A DNA stretch of 64,000 bases from Gossypium raimondii (taxonomy: Eukaryota; Streptophyta; Magnoliopsida; Malvales; Malvaceae), in NCBI RefSeq assembly GCF_025698545.1, contig NC_068567.1, forward strand, positions 5,766,001 through 5,830,000, given 5' to 3'. Below are positions 21,757 through 35,505 of the stretch, one piece after another. A program made the translations under genes and the position numbers. The notes under the pieces are model-generated. The model searched no databases. It saw nothing but the letters and a program-made list of their open reading frames with translations, and was not told the DNA's origin. Numbering within the stretch: position 1 is the stretch's first letter; each line of letters starts with the position of its first letter.

Positions 21757-24700
21757 GAAGGTATCGTTTATTGGTTGAACTTAGAAATGCAATTCATTTA
21801 CCACTATTATCAATAACTAGTTGACAATATAACTAGAATTTAGTTTAGGGTTTTTTTTTTCCTGAAGGTATTTGTTTTAATTTCTAAATTCATCATAATC
21901 CGAAGAAATACAAATTGTATTTCTGTCACATCTTATACGTATCTTAAAATTTATATGTGAAAGAAGTAATTTAGAAAATAAGAGCAAACGAAGGGGTAAT
22001 TTAGAAAATAAAAGAAGGGGAAATAATTGAGGGTAATTTGGTAAAGACTTAATTAATTGAGGGCAATTGTGACAAAAGATAATCAATTGGGGGGTAAGTG
22101 GAGTAATTGTGACAATAGCAACCAAATTAAGGACAGTTGTGGAAAAAGGGAAGAAGAATATTGTGCTTATATATACATAAATATTTGGCAGGAGTTGTTG
22201 TTCGTTTTATGGTTTGAGTCTAGTTGTATTCGGGTCGGAATGATATTCAAATAAAGTTCTGTCAACAATTATGATTTCAGGATTAAAATCTCATCCAAAT
22301 GCTTGGGGGAGGAAGTCTAATTTCACCTCTTCCAATTATTTGTTGGTAAGTTTTTCAAAATCGAACCAATTATTGAACTGATCAAGTTATCGATTTAGCG
22401 GTCCAACTAATTTGTCTAGTTCGGTAGTTCATTCAATTCGGCTAAATAAATTATTAAAAAATATTTTTAAAATAGATTCAACCAATTAAATACTCGATTC
22501 AATCAAATTTTAGTTCGATTCATCTAGTTGGTGTCGATTTTTAAGTTAACCAATCTAATACCTTTCTCTAAACCGATTTTTAGTCCAGTCGGTATAGTTC
22601 GATTCAGATGACAATACTTATCAGTTGATGGCTTCAGATGTTTATCTATATTATTGTAAAGTGGTTACTTGTGTTTGAGATTATAAGTGATATTTGATAT
22701 TTAAATTAAAGAAAACCTTTGTTTGTTTTATATAAAATAAAAAAAAATATTAGCATGAAATTTCAAATATATTGTTAATAATTTCATATTTTACAAATTA
22801 TAAAACTATCCACGTTTCATGTATTTTTGTCCTCTCTTTTTTCACTTCTTACTCGTTGTGGATATCTATATTTATTTGTAATTTTTATTAAATTAGTGTT
22901 AGTAGTTAATGAGACATAAATTCACTTAAAATTTAAGCAAATTTTATTTTTAGAAAATAATAGAGATACGATTAGGTGTTTTCTAATATAGAATTGTTAA
23001 GAGCAACCTAAAATAAATCTAGAAAATTGCATATTGGGACTTCAAATTTAAGCCACCATAATCTTAAAACCTCAATTTTACCGTTTTAACTAAAATTTTA
23101 TTTGATTTTTAAATACATATTTTTGTATAGATTTTCACTTTTTTATAATGCTAACCAATTTGTCTATCTCGTGTGATGCACGGACTTAAATTAAATTATG
23201 AATTTTGGTTACAATATAAAATTTGAAAAAGCTTAAGTTTCTATTACTGAACCTAATTGTACCATCTCACGTTATTTACACTAAATTGCGTTGAAATAAG
23301 TAGAAACAGATATATTAAATTATTTAAAATAATGGGTAAACATCTATTCCAGTTTTAAAATATTTAAATGAAGTTGAAATTTGTTGATAGAGATTCAAAT
23401 TGAACATGAATCGTTAATATTAACATCTTCTTCCACGTATATTTCTAAAATATGACGAACATAATAAATTTAATGTGTATACAGGAATGGTTTTGACTGA
23501 TTTCAAATCCTAAAATTATATTAAATTTGTATATTCAATGTAAATTTTGTGGAAAATGACTTTCAAAAATGATTTTGGAAAAATTATATTTTTTGGTATT
23601 TGGATGAATTTGTGTAAAATATTTTCTATTGTTTGACAAATTTTTAAAATGTTTCATAAAAGTTGTTTTCAAAAACAAGCATACATTTGATATTTTCTTA
23701 TATTTTTATTATTTATTTGAGTTTATTTTCTATCTATAAATTTATATTTTATATTGTTTTTAATATATTAAAAATATTTTGTTATATTCAATTTCATCAC
23801 AACATCATTTTTTAGTTACGTGACTATCAAGTGGGTATTTTTATTTAAAAACGTGACATCAACAAAATTGTCAAAAAAAAACATAACAATATCAACAAAT
23901 GGATTTAATTTTCAAATATGAAAAGTAGAGGACTAAATTATTGAAAATAAAAGTACAAAGTTTTAAAAATACATGGACTTATGACATATTTTAACATTTA
24001 TACTACATAACATTTATTATTAATATATTTATTATTAAAATATTAATATTGAATAATTTCAATAATATGTGATGAATATTATTTAAAATCATTATTTTTA
24101 AATTTTACTATTAAAACAAAATTGAAATATTAAATAATTTATTAATTTAATAAATTTATTACATGACTAAATATAACTAATTAAATTAAATATGTATGTT
24201 TAATAATATTGAAAAATATTATATATTATTTTAATATTTTAAAAATAAAAATAAAATTTATTATCAATATAATAATATTAAGCTTGATTTAAGTTAATTT
24301 TGATATAAAAATAAATTTAATTATAGAGGAACTCTTTTTCGGAAAATGACTTACACTTTTCAAAAGAGTAAGCTATTTTACAGGAAAAATGACTTATTTT
24401 ACGTTGATCTGTAAGTCATTTTTCGTTGACCAAGTTATTTTTTGTGAAACAAACACGGGAAAATGCAGAAAATATTTTTCCGTAAAACTTCTTACATATA
24501 AACAAAATAACCCATAATTTTAGTTCTTATTACATCAATAATATCCTTTTGTACTTTTGACTAATACCATAGATTTGATATTTTATACAATACCTTTCCT
24601 AAGTAATAATCATTATTAAAAATCAAAATTGAATATTTAAGGTAATTTCAATTTTTATTGCGCCAATCTATTAAGAGGTGAATCTTGACCACGAGTTTTA

Positions 24701-26400
24701 AAATTACTCTATACTTAAAGATAATAATCGAACCTTCGACCATTGATTAAAATAGGAGAAATAATGTGTTTTTTATTAGTGTAAATATGTAAAGTTACCA
24801 GTTATTTATTTAGATTTCAAGTGTCTTAATTTTATGGTGCCAAATGACAAATATATAACAATGCCAATAAATACAATTTGCCAAATTTATGTCTTTATAT
24901 TACTTTAGTATATATGCAAATATATTAGATATATACCTACCACTCTATTTAAAATCAATTCAATACAAAAACAATTAATTAAAATTAAAATATATCTAAA
25001 CCTAAACCATTATAAATAATATTTCAACTTAAAATATTATGTGTGTGAATCGACACATGTTATTTATGCATGATAATACTTGGAACCTAAATGTTTAAGG
25101 TACCCTCAACCATTGTAATCACTACCGACATTGCATTAACAACTTTTTATTGTTTTACTTTATCATAAATTAAATTTTTTTCTTACGGGTGTTTCAATTT
25201 CTAGCCAATATTGTTTTATTTTTGTTTAAAGTTAATGCCATATGTCTTTATACTTTTTAAAATTTAAAGTTTATATTAAATTAATATTAATATTTTTAAA
25301 TTATTTTATTAAATTCAGATTTATTATAATGTTATTTTAGTTATATTATTACTAAGTGAGTATTTTTTCCTTCAATAATAAATTTAATAATGTTAATAAT
25401 TAGAATTGATTTTTAAAATATAAAAAGTATAGAAATTAAATTATTAAAATAAAATATAAGAATTAAATTTCATAATTGAATAATACATAAACTTATGATA
25501 TATTTTACGTTTATATTGTAATCACTTGATACACTTACTTTTTATTTTTTTCAAAATTTAATAACTATCGATAAAGTAATAAAAATATAAATAATCCTGT
25601 TAATAAAGTTTTGGGTGGGTTGATAAATTAAAATTTTAAAACTTTGTGCACCAAGTTTAAATCTTTAGGGAGTTTTTTTTAATTTATTATTGAAATTAAT
25701 TAAATTACTTACTTCACTCTTTTAATAAAGTTTTGTTATTTAGTAATTTTCAACTCCATTAGTTTGAAAATAAAGTTTTGTTAATAATATGCACTCTAAT
25801 ACGTATCACCAACTTACTAACATTAAATTTTAAAAATATTTCTAAAGTTTAGAACGTAGTCATAAACTGTATAATTAAGTTTACTGTCACATGTTTCACA
25901 AGAGTCTAATTGTTTGAAGAACCTCATGTTCAGTGCAGAATTTAATTCAAACGTATTATATTGATTCTATGAAGAGTTAATGTGTTGTCTTAATGTATTC
26001 GTTTAAAGGTGATTTATTCTACTAAAAATTAAAATATAAAAAATTCATCCATATATTAATTTAAAGAAACTTTAAGTTGAACTTGAACGTTTGGAGCTTA
26101 AATATTATGGTCTAAAGATTAAAATTTAGGATAAGACAACATTTAAATTTTAAATTTAATAATTTTTTAATTTGGTCTTTAAATTTTTTAATTCACATTA
26201 ATCATTGAATTTAACAAAATTTTTCTATTTTAGTCCTTGTGATAGCGTGACATAATATCAGAGTGTTACGTCGTCACATGGGAGAAAATTTCAGAACTAA
26301 TGTGAACAAAAAAAATTCAAAAACTAAATTAAAGAATTGCAAAGTTTAGGGGTAAATGTTGCTTTTTTCCCTGAATTTAGTTTAAGACACACTTAGGACA
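21757..26400. other. Long AT-rich intergenic region
   Basis: No gene recognised on either strand. About 23540-24490 may be an old inverted-repeat element: the left end has GGAAAATGACTTTCAAAAA and TAAAATATTTTCT, and the right end carries reverse-complement counterparts (AAGTCATTTTTCGTTGACC, GAAAATATTTTTCC). The rest is low-complexity A/T sequence. Confidence 0.45.
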
Positions 26401-26415
26401 ACGCTTGTCACGTTT

Positions 26416-26429
26416 AAATCACGTGATTT
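26416..26429. promoter_or_regulatory. Palindromic G-box-like element upstream of RUNKEL
   Basis: AAATCACGTGATTT is a perfect 14-bp palindrome with a CACGTG core, the binding core of plant bZIP and bHLH factors. It lies 279 bp before the start codon. Confidence 0.45.
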
Positions 26430-26502
26430 CGATTTGATCCGCCACGTAAGCCCGACATTTACATAACTTTTTTTCGTTCTTTTGATTTTCAATTTAAATT
26501 AA

Positions 26503-26510
26503 TTTCCCGC
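26503..26510 (+). promoter_or_regulatory. E2F-type site TTTCCCGC upstream of RUNKEL
   Basis: TTTCCCGC matches the canonical E2F/DP binding site and lies 198 bp before the start codon. This suits a gene required in dividing cells. A T/CT-rich tract between it and the ATG is probably the leader. Confidence 0.5.
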
Positions 26511-26707
26511 TCATTTCACAGTTCCTTCTTTTTTTATCTTTTTTTTTCTCTCTCTCTCTTCATCTGATAAGACGCTAAAGCCAAAATTTGGGTTTCTCAA
26601 GAGTCTCGCTATCTTCTTTTTTTCAGAAAGCTCCCAACAAAATATTATTCCCAAAACACCCTCCTCAGCTCTTTCAATTTTCGAATCAGAACCCTAACAT
26701 CTTCACC

Positions 26708-29700
26708 ATGAACCATTATCACATCTACGAAGCCATCGGTCGTGGAAAATATTCGGTAATATCTCCTCATTTCTCTCAGATTTCGACAAAATTTTTCATC
26801 GCTTATTTTACTTCATTTTCTTTTTCTTAATCTCAATGTTTTTGTTAGAGTGTGTATAAAGGACGGAAGAAGAAGACGATTGAGTATTTTGCAATCAAAA
26901 GTGTCGAGAAATCACAGCGGAGCAAAGTTCTTCAAGAAGTAACATCGACTTCTTTTTTTCGAATTTTTTGATATGATTGGAATGATCAATTACTAATATT
27001 GAAAATTTAGATGTTATTGATTTGATTTTAGCTTGTACTTATACTATGTATGACCTTTATGGATGTTAGAGCTGTTTTTTTTTTTCTTTTGAATATTTGA
27101 GATAATTTTGTAACCTCGATATTTATGCTTAATTCACAGCGGAGCAAAGTTCAGCAAGAATAACATCGAGTTTTTCTTTTTAAAAAAATTGAGCTGATTT
27201 GAATGATTTATTACTAAGATTGAAAATTAAGATGCCATTTATGTAATTTTAGCCTGAAATTTTATTATTTATGATCTTTATAGAAGCGAGAGCTGGTTTC
27301 TTTGTGTGTGTGTGTGTAATAGTTTAACCACAATACTAATGTTTAATTACTAATGCTAATACAACATTAGCTTATATTTTACTGTTTTTACATGATCTTT
27401 TCCATATATTTTCAGGTTAGGATACTTCACTCTTTAAATGATCCAAATATACTTAAGTTTCACTCATGGTATGTTTATTTTCCAATTTAGATCTTTACTT
27501 CTAAATTTTTGGCATATTTTCAAAATTTCTCAATTTCGTTACTTGTGTGTCAAGGTACGAAACTTCTGCACATTTGTGGTTGGTTTTGGAATTCTGTACC
27601 GGTGGAGATCTCATGACCTTGTTACGGCAGGTACTTACAGGTTACCTCCTGTTTTTCATTTCTTTTAAAGCATGAAAGCAACTGTGAAATTTTATTGGTC
27701 TGATTAACTGAGACAGATTCAAGGATCTCGAATGTGGGTATGCTTGTTTAGAAATATACGTTTGGGTTACATTTTCAATCTTTTTAATGATGAATTTCAG
27801 GATGGTAAGCTGCCAGAAGATTCAATTCATTTCTTGGCCTATGATCTTGTCAAAGCTTTGCAGTAAGAATATATGTTCTATTTCCTATTCAATTTGCAGT
27901 TAGTGTCTTGTATGTCTTTTAATCTTTTTATCTCTCTATGTTACTCAGATTCAAATGTGGGTGTTGGATATGTATGAGTCCAAAAGGATTACTTTCAACT
28001 TCTTTCAAGATTTTTTTATGTATTAGGAGGGTCCTTGGAATGCCATATCTCTATATACATGTTTGTAAATGTGTCGAATATAGATATTTCAAAAAAAAAA
28101 AAAAGTTGGAGTAATATAGCTTTTGTGAATTACTAATGGAAATGTTGGTTGTTGTTATTAGATATTTACATTCAAAAGGAATCATTTACTGTGATTTAAA
28201 ACCATCAAACATCCTTTTGGATGAGAATGGGCATACAAAGGTACCTATTCAGCATAAAATAACTTTTTCATAAGATCGAGTTGCTATCATCCTACTTCCT
28301 ACGCAATTGAGCTTTCACATTTGTGTATTAATTTGATGCAGCTATGTGACTTTGCACTTGCAAGAAAGTTGAGTGATATATCTAAAACGCCTTCTTCCAT
28401 GGTAGGTTCATGTAACCATTGTAACATTCTGTGCACCCAAGACAGAATTAAATTGCCAATTTAATCAAGTTCTTTAAGTAATCCTTTTACCTTTCTTTTT
28501 CTTGTTTCTAACTTGTTCATTGTTCTGCTTTCTACTGCTTAGCTGCCACAAGCAAAACGCGGAACTCCCTGTTATATGGCTCCTGAATTGTTTGAGGATG
28601 GAGGTGTCCATTCTTATGCATCTGATTTTTGGGCACTAGGTTGTGTGCTATACGAGTGTTATGCAGGAAAGCCTCCTTTTGTTGGCAGGGAGTTCACTCA
28701 ACTTGTAAAATCCATCCTCTCAGATCCGCCTCCTCCACTTGAAGGAAGTCCAAGCCCTTCTTTTGTCAATATTGTTAATTCTCTTCTGATTAAAGATCCA
28801 GCTGAGAGAATAAAGTGGCCTGAGCTTTGTGTGCATGCCTTTTGGAGGAATAAATTTTCTCAAGTATCTTTACCACCTCAGCCCGCTTTTGAAAACATGA
28901 TTGAGTTATATGCTAAACCATGTCTCTCAGAGCGTAATGGTGACCGATCTTCTCAAAGCAAGACCCCTCCTATATATAGGGAAAAAGATCCAAAGGGGGC
29001 TTCAAGGAAAGATGAGAATTCTCTGGCGGGTTCAAGAGGTCATGAGACACCAGTTAAGGGTACACCAGTTGGCCGTAAAACTCAACCAAAGGCTTCTGGC
29101 AGAGGAGCGGAGGAGAAGCATAAAGATCATTCTAGTGCTATTAAGCGTGTGAATCTCTTGAGATTATCTAGAATAGCCAAAACAAACTTACAGAAGGAGA
29201 ATGAGAAGGAAAATTACCGGAGGCCTGTCCCTAATAGCTCTGAGAATGAATCTGAAGTTAAAATTGAGAACACCGATATGGAACTTGATTTTGATGAGAA
29301 CACTGAAGAGGAAGTGCATGATGAATCAGATGGGTCAGATGTCCCCACTTGTACGACTGAAGAGAAGATTTCAAGTCAGAATCAGGAACAATTCAAAGTG
29401 GAATTGGGGGATAATAACGTTGACAGAGCAGACAGCCAAGCTGGGAGTAATTTGCCTGCCTCTGATGAATCAAAAACATGTGATCAGGAATCATCTTCAG
29501 ATCATGTTGAAGTGGCTGCAACCCCACCTAGTGTCAGTTCTCAACACAGAAACCAGAGAATTAAGGAAAGTCCAGGGGCTGCCCTTGAGTCTGAATGGTC
29601 AAAAACATCCAATAGTATCTCCAAAGTTCTCTGGCATACTTCTGATCTTTCTGTAAGACCTGTAATGCCAAGCAGAAAATCTGATAAAATGTCAGAGGCA

Positions 29701-32605
29701 CTTCCTTCACTACCATTTGAGGCATTGCATCCGTCTGATTTTGTAAGAATGTCGAAGGAAAAATTGGATGCACTCAACAATAGAATCATATCAATATTTG
29801 GAAGTGCTGGCACCGGTGAGAAGCAAAATGTGATTAGATACCTTGAGATGCTTAGTAATAACGCAGAAGCAGCCAATATCTTGACTAATGGTCCGATAAT
29901 GCTCATGCTTGTCAAAATGCTCAGGCTGTCCAAGACTTCTGCTTTCCGTGTACAACTTGCTTCACTGATTGGCTTGCTGATCCGACATTCTACTTTCATT
30001 GAAGATGATTTGTCAAATTCAGGAATTTTAATTGCACTTAGTGATGGTCTTAGAGACTACCAGGAAAAAGTTAGAAGATTTTCTATGGCTGCTTTAGGTG
30101 AATTACTGTTCTATATTTCCACTCAAAATGAGCAAGCAAAAGATAACAACCCACTTGAATCTCCATCAAAAAACAACAAGCCTGTATCTGGCTGGCAGGT
30201 CTGTTTCATATGCCATTGCTCTAACTTTTTAGATGGTAAACCTGATAAGTGGAATCTTGATTTTTAATGATGTTGCTTTCAAGGTTTCATGTTTTAAACA
30301 AGTCAGAAACTGCCAGTATTGATGTAATGCCTATTTGTTTCTTTCCCTGCTGATTTTCATATATGTTCCATTATTCTCCTCTTTATTGGCAGGTCCCAAA
30401 TTCATTGGTTTCATTGGTGTCATCAGTTTTACGTAAAGGAGAGGATGATATGACTCAGCTTTATGCAGTTAGGACAATTGAAAACATTTGCAGCCAAGGA
30501 GGATATTGGGCATCTCGTTTCACCAGCCAGGACGTGATTAGTAACCTGTGCTACATTTACAGGGCTGTGGGGAAGCAAGAGAGCATGAGGCTAACTGCAG
30601 GGTCTTGTTTGGTCCGCCTTGTTCGTTTCAATCCCCATATCACTCAATCTGTTATAGATAAACTTTCACTCAAGGATATTGCATCTGCTCTTAACAAGGG
30701 CAGTCCGCGCGAGCAGCAAATCTGCTTAAATCTTCTAAATATGGTACTGCTTGGGAGCCATTTGTTCTCAAATATAGGAAGGTACCTTCAACCGTTGGTA
30801 GAGGACAAGAATCTGGTGCCTAGCCTAGTGTCTCTCATAGAACAAGGAACTGAAACCCTACGGGGCAAAGCACTTCTTTCAGTGGCTCTTCTTTGTAAGA
30901 ATGGTAAGAGATGGTTACTGCAATTCTTTTGCAATGCAAGGTTACTCCACACAGTGGACAGATTGGCAAAAGAGAAGGATAACTATCTACAGCAATGTCT
31001 AGATTCATTTCTTCATGAAGTGGCATCTACAGTTCCCGGCTTACTTGATAGTATAACCGGAGATATCCAGCAAATGATGGGAGGACGACGACATGGGCAG
31101 AACTCTGCCCTTACCAGTCGTGCTGCTGCAAAGAATAATGTTAATTTGTTCCCTGTAGTTCTTCATCTTATTGAGAGTTCATCATTTAAAAGCAGATTGG
31201 TGACTCATCAGATCTTGCGGCAGTTGGCAAATCTTATCCAAGTTGTTGAGACACCATTTCAAGTAAGTAGTTTTATCTGAGCCATCCTTTGTTCTCATCA
31301 CTGATTATAAATTTTTCAGATCATTTTCTTTATTTTAGTGCACATAATATAATTATTTGGACTTGGTGTGACTGTTGGATAGTTATGTCGAAAATAAAGA
31401 AAATATCAGTAAGACAAATATTCCTTACAATATATCAGTAAGACAAATATTCCTTACAAATACTAATACCGGTCATCTTTTTCATTGACCAGGGACGGGA
31501 TGATTTCCAAATAACATTGTTACGAGTTCTGGAATCCATACTTGAGGAATCTCCTGTAATTCTTGAAAGCCCTAATATTTTTACCCAAGGAATTCTTCCT
31601 AGTCTTGCTGTTCTTTACAAGGGCAACAAAGATGGTAATGCCAGATTTTTGTGCCTGAAAATCATGTTCGATGTGATGGTCATCTTCTTGAATGAACCTT
31701 CATTAAAAGATCAAAGTTCAGAGGATCTAAGATTGATATCTAATTCTCATTTTCTTCCACTCTATCCCACCTTGATTGAAGATGAGGATCCCATTCCCAT
31801 GTATGCACAGAAGCTTCTAGTGATGCTAATTGAGTTTGATTATATCAAAATCCCTGATATTTTAGATCCGAAAATGGTCTCAAAATGTTTTGGATTTTTG
31901 CTTGGCGATCTAACAAATGCAAATGTAAACAATGTCAAACTGTGTTTAGCTCTGGCTTCTGCTCCTGAGATGGATTCCAAGTTACTTTCGCAGCTAAAAG
32001 TGGTTCGAAAAATTGGTAATCTTTTGGAGCTTGTATGTGCAAAGGATATGGAAGACTTTCTTGAGCCAACTCTTGGCTTGTTTAAGGCTTTTCTTCTCCG
32101 CTCTAGTGGAAATGGTTTCGTTTACACAAAAGAACCCACACAGTTACTTGATGGTTCATTCGAGTCAAGTGGCTCAGTCAATCAGCAGCAATGCATTAGA
32201 GATATAATGGACTTTGGCAGCAATGTTGGAGTGCTATTGGATTTAAGTGCATCTCATGAACCGAACATTGCTGATGTAGCCTCTGAATGTGTTGTCTTAT
32301 TGCTCAAGGCAGCTCCAAGGGAAGCCACAACTGGGTTCCTAACTAATCTCTCAAAGGCTGGTTCAATCCTCGAGTCCTGGCGCAGCAAGGGCATCTCTCA
32401 CTTGCTCTTGAACCGGTTACTGCAGGCTGTTGGTTATTCTTGTAGGCAATACTTATCACATGCTATGATACTATCAATATCTGCAGCTGAAATTACACGG
32501 ATTCAAGGCATCGTTTCTGAGTTGAAAAGCTCCAGTATACCTGGATTGGCTAATGTTGCTTCCGTTGTTTTCTCGGAGTTGCAGCGGCTGCCTCGTCGCA
32601 TTTGA
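26708..32605 (+). CDS. RUK: RUNKEL-type kinase-like cytokinesis protein, 1368 aa
   Basis: Ten exons: 26708-26755, 26849-26938, 27416-27468, 27555-27630, 27801-27862, 28162-28240, 28342-28401, 28543-30198, 30393-31262, 31493-32605. All phases close, giving 4107 nt including the stop. The protein starts [20 protein letters not shown]. An N-terminal kinase fold covers about residues 1-255: glycine loop GRGKYSSV, Lys33 in YFAIK, catalytic-loop counterpart YCDLKPSN at 119-126, DFA at 139-141 where kinases have DFG, then [11 protein letters not shown] charged linker and a long helical HEAT/armadillo-like C-terminal half follow. Length and order match Arabidopsis RUNKEL (At5g18700), a microtubule-associated kinase-like protein needed for cell-plate expansion in cytokinesis. 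The Y-C-D and DFA changes suggest weak or no catalysis. Confidence 0.95.
26913..27300 (+). repeat. Tandem duplication of the exon 2 tail and intron start in RUNKEL
   Basis: Copy 1 starts at CACAGCGGAGCAAAGTTC in exon 2 (26913). Copy 2 starts at the same word in intron 2 (27135), an offset of 222 bp. Similarity continues through AACATCGA, TTACTAATATTGAAAATTTA-like and GAGAGCTG-like words. In copy 2 the donor GTAACATC reads ATAACATC, so the duplicated exon piece has no usable 5' splice site. Confidence 0.75.
27944..28121 (+). repeat. Intron-resident dispersed repeat, copy 2
   Basis: In intron 5 of RUNKEL, sense orientation. The head is TACTCAGATTCAAATGTGGG, then GTTGGATATGTATG. The tail is GTGTCGAATATAG, an A-run, then GTTGGAGTAATATAG. 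Confidence 0.6.
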
Positions 32606-35505
32606 ACTTCATTTCAGGTATATCACTTCTATGAATAGCTAGTCATGCTGAATTTCTTTCGCAAGGATAAACGGTACCGGACTGGTTGACAGGGAACCAA
32701 TGTTATGTTCAGTCCGACAATTATATGATAGTTATTTTACATTACGTTCATGTTTAAACATTAAAAAACTAATTTGGTTGAACTGATTAAAATGAAAACC
32801 GAAAATTTGATCGGTTCACTTTTCAATTTCATTTATGTAATATTGCTCTTTCCCTTTATCATAATTTCTGCTCTTTTTTTGAATGCTATCCTTTATAGAT
32901 TAATACATTCTGAGATTTACTTGCGCGTTACAGGCAATGATGAAACGACATGGAACATATTTATGGAGTTCTGGAGGGTCAAAATAATCCATGTTAGAGA
33001 GGTGAGTTATATTTTGTTAAGTACTGCTCTTGGCCTGCAAATGTATAAACCATGCATGCTTCGTTTCGTACCATCATTGATATAATATCTTTTTCTTTTT
33101 GTTGGATAATTGATATAATATCATATATTCAATTTAAGTTCTTTTCGTTCCTTCAATGCTTTATTCGAAAAAGAAACTGTTGAGCCTTTATTTTTTTGCA
33201 TTTCTTTTGTCAAATCTTATTTATTAGTCAACTGTATACGAATATATTAGGTTGGGTTCTGTAAATTGTTTCGTTATGAAATAATTTTATGGTAGTTGTG
33301 TATGTGTTGTCTAAACAGCGAATTTTTGCTTTAAATTTTATACTTCAATGCAACATTTATTTATTTAAAAGAAAAATACAATTTATGCAATAGTTTCGTG
33401 ATTATGGTGTCAGTGTCACTGTTGCTTAAACTCAAAAACAATGGTTTATTTTAATGTTGCAATTGATGTTTTAAGTAACAGTTTTTTATCTAGTTAAATG
33501 CAAGATAATGCTTTTCATAGTTATTGTAACGTTTTTGTAAAATATCTTTCAACATTATTTTAAAACCATAAAACGTTTTTCAATAGTTGCAATGTTTTTT
33601 TTTTTGTAGAAAAAGAATAATTAATAATTGCAAAACGACTACTTATTTATATAATAATATTATAAGATGAGTACTATGATTTCGATTTCTGTTTTCTGAA
33701 GTGGAGGGAGAAACTGTTGTATAGTGTGTGAACTTGGAGTTAGGCATTGGAAACAACTCCCTTGCTACTACATTAATGAGTTAATTAATAAATTAACACA
33801 TATTCTTATTTATTTATCTTTATAGACTAGTGGTCTAGTTACATTTTAAAATTTATGTAAAATTGTATGCAACTCATTTCATGAATTAATATTATTATGT
33901 AAGAGCTTTATATTCATTTATATATATAAAATAAATTTTAGTTAGATGATCTTTATTGAAAACTAGAGAATTATATTTTGAAAACCATAGTTAATATTAT
34001 TTTGCATTAATGATTAATTAATATATGTTTGTATAGCTATATATGTGTGTATTAATTAACAGTTGTTTTAGGTGCTTAATTATTATCTATGTATTAATGT
34101 GTAATTGGATGTATTATATATTAATAGTTAGGTGCATTAGAGATAACAAAAGAGTAAGGTTCATTAATTCTTATGTTAAAATATTTATATGACGAAATTA
34201 TATATATTATTGAGGCAACAATTACGTAACACAAAAGTTAAGTTGCATAAGCAACCATTTTATTTATGTTAGTTACTAATAAAATTTTAAGCAACTATAC
34301 AACAATATTTCTAGCATGTTGCTTATTACATTAAAAGGCAACAATTTTTATATCTATTTTTGTTGTTGTGAATTTCAAGTTTGGTTTTATTTTGAGATAT
34401 TATTTTATTAGTAAGAGCTATTTTTAGTATAATGTTTGAAAATATAAATTTGAAAATTTCACCTTGAATTTCATTTAAATTAAAATATCTTTTGAGTTTT
34501 GAGCTTTTATACATTTGGAATTTAGTTCTTTTACTTTTATTTAATACAATTTAGTCTTATTCTTTATTTAAAAGCATAAGTCTAATTATTAACACTGTTA
34601 CAATTTTTCTATTAAATTCGGTCATTATAATGTCATTTTCTTGTTATACGATTATTAAAGTAGTACTTTTTTCATTTCAAAATGTCAAATTAGTGAATTT
34701 AACAAAAGAACTTTAGCAGTGCCAACAATTAAATCTAAATTTTAAAATTAAAAAGTAACAAAATTAAATTCCTGAAAATAAAAATAGAACGATTAAATTT
34801 CAAATGCATAAAAATATCTGAAGTTGGAACATATTTTAACCATTCATTTATTATATATATCACTTGTTTTGAATTTTATCCTTACCCTTATAATTTATAA
34901 TATATTTATAAATTTTAAAAATTTATGATTATTACACTTACATGTATTTTTATTATGTAATTGATAATTTTTTAAAAATTCAATTCAGTTTTTCATGTTA
35001 GTATTTTTAATATCATTGAGTGACGCGAGTCAGTCCACAAGATAACATTTTTGTCTTACTAAAATTAACGGTTTCTTAGTCGGCCAAAAGCCCAAAACAT
35101 TATTCAAAATAATATAAAAATATTTTATATCATTACGAATTTATGTCCAAGGATTGGTATAATCCAATTTCTTAACTCTCTGAGTTCTTAATTCTCATAG
35201 GATTTTAGGTACACAAAGTAACAGAGTAATGTTATACATAATAAATAGAACTCTAAAAGCAAACAACATGACATCAAGAGAATACTCTCACCATTGAGAC
35301 AACAATAAATATACAATCAAAATTAATAATCAGCTAGTGCTGGACAAAATTGCTGTTCTAATCAACCTGCAAAACTCTCACTAATATTAACACAAAACTT
35401 CACACTGAAATGTCCAGCTGTTGAGCCGGGTTCGCCATGATTTTAGGAAATCGGTATAGCATTCTAGACTTCTTGTACCTGCCATATCAGCTTCGAGTTC
35501 CTTTT
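32606..35505. other. Intergenic spacer between the convergent RUNKEL and NHX genes
   Basis: The left part is the RUNKEL 3' untranslated region and the right part (about 35170-35505) the NHX one. No gene is recognised between. From about 33340 to 34360 the words GTTGC and GCAAC recur at least ten times on both strands, which may be subterminal repeats of an old DNA transposon. Confidence 0.4.

Noticed and set aside
32774-33085. A 103-codon hydrophobic frame after RUNKEL
   Set aside because: It is AT-rich read-through in the 3' flank with no homology I recognise and no splice support.
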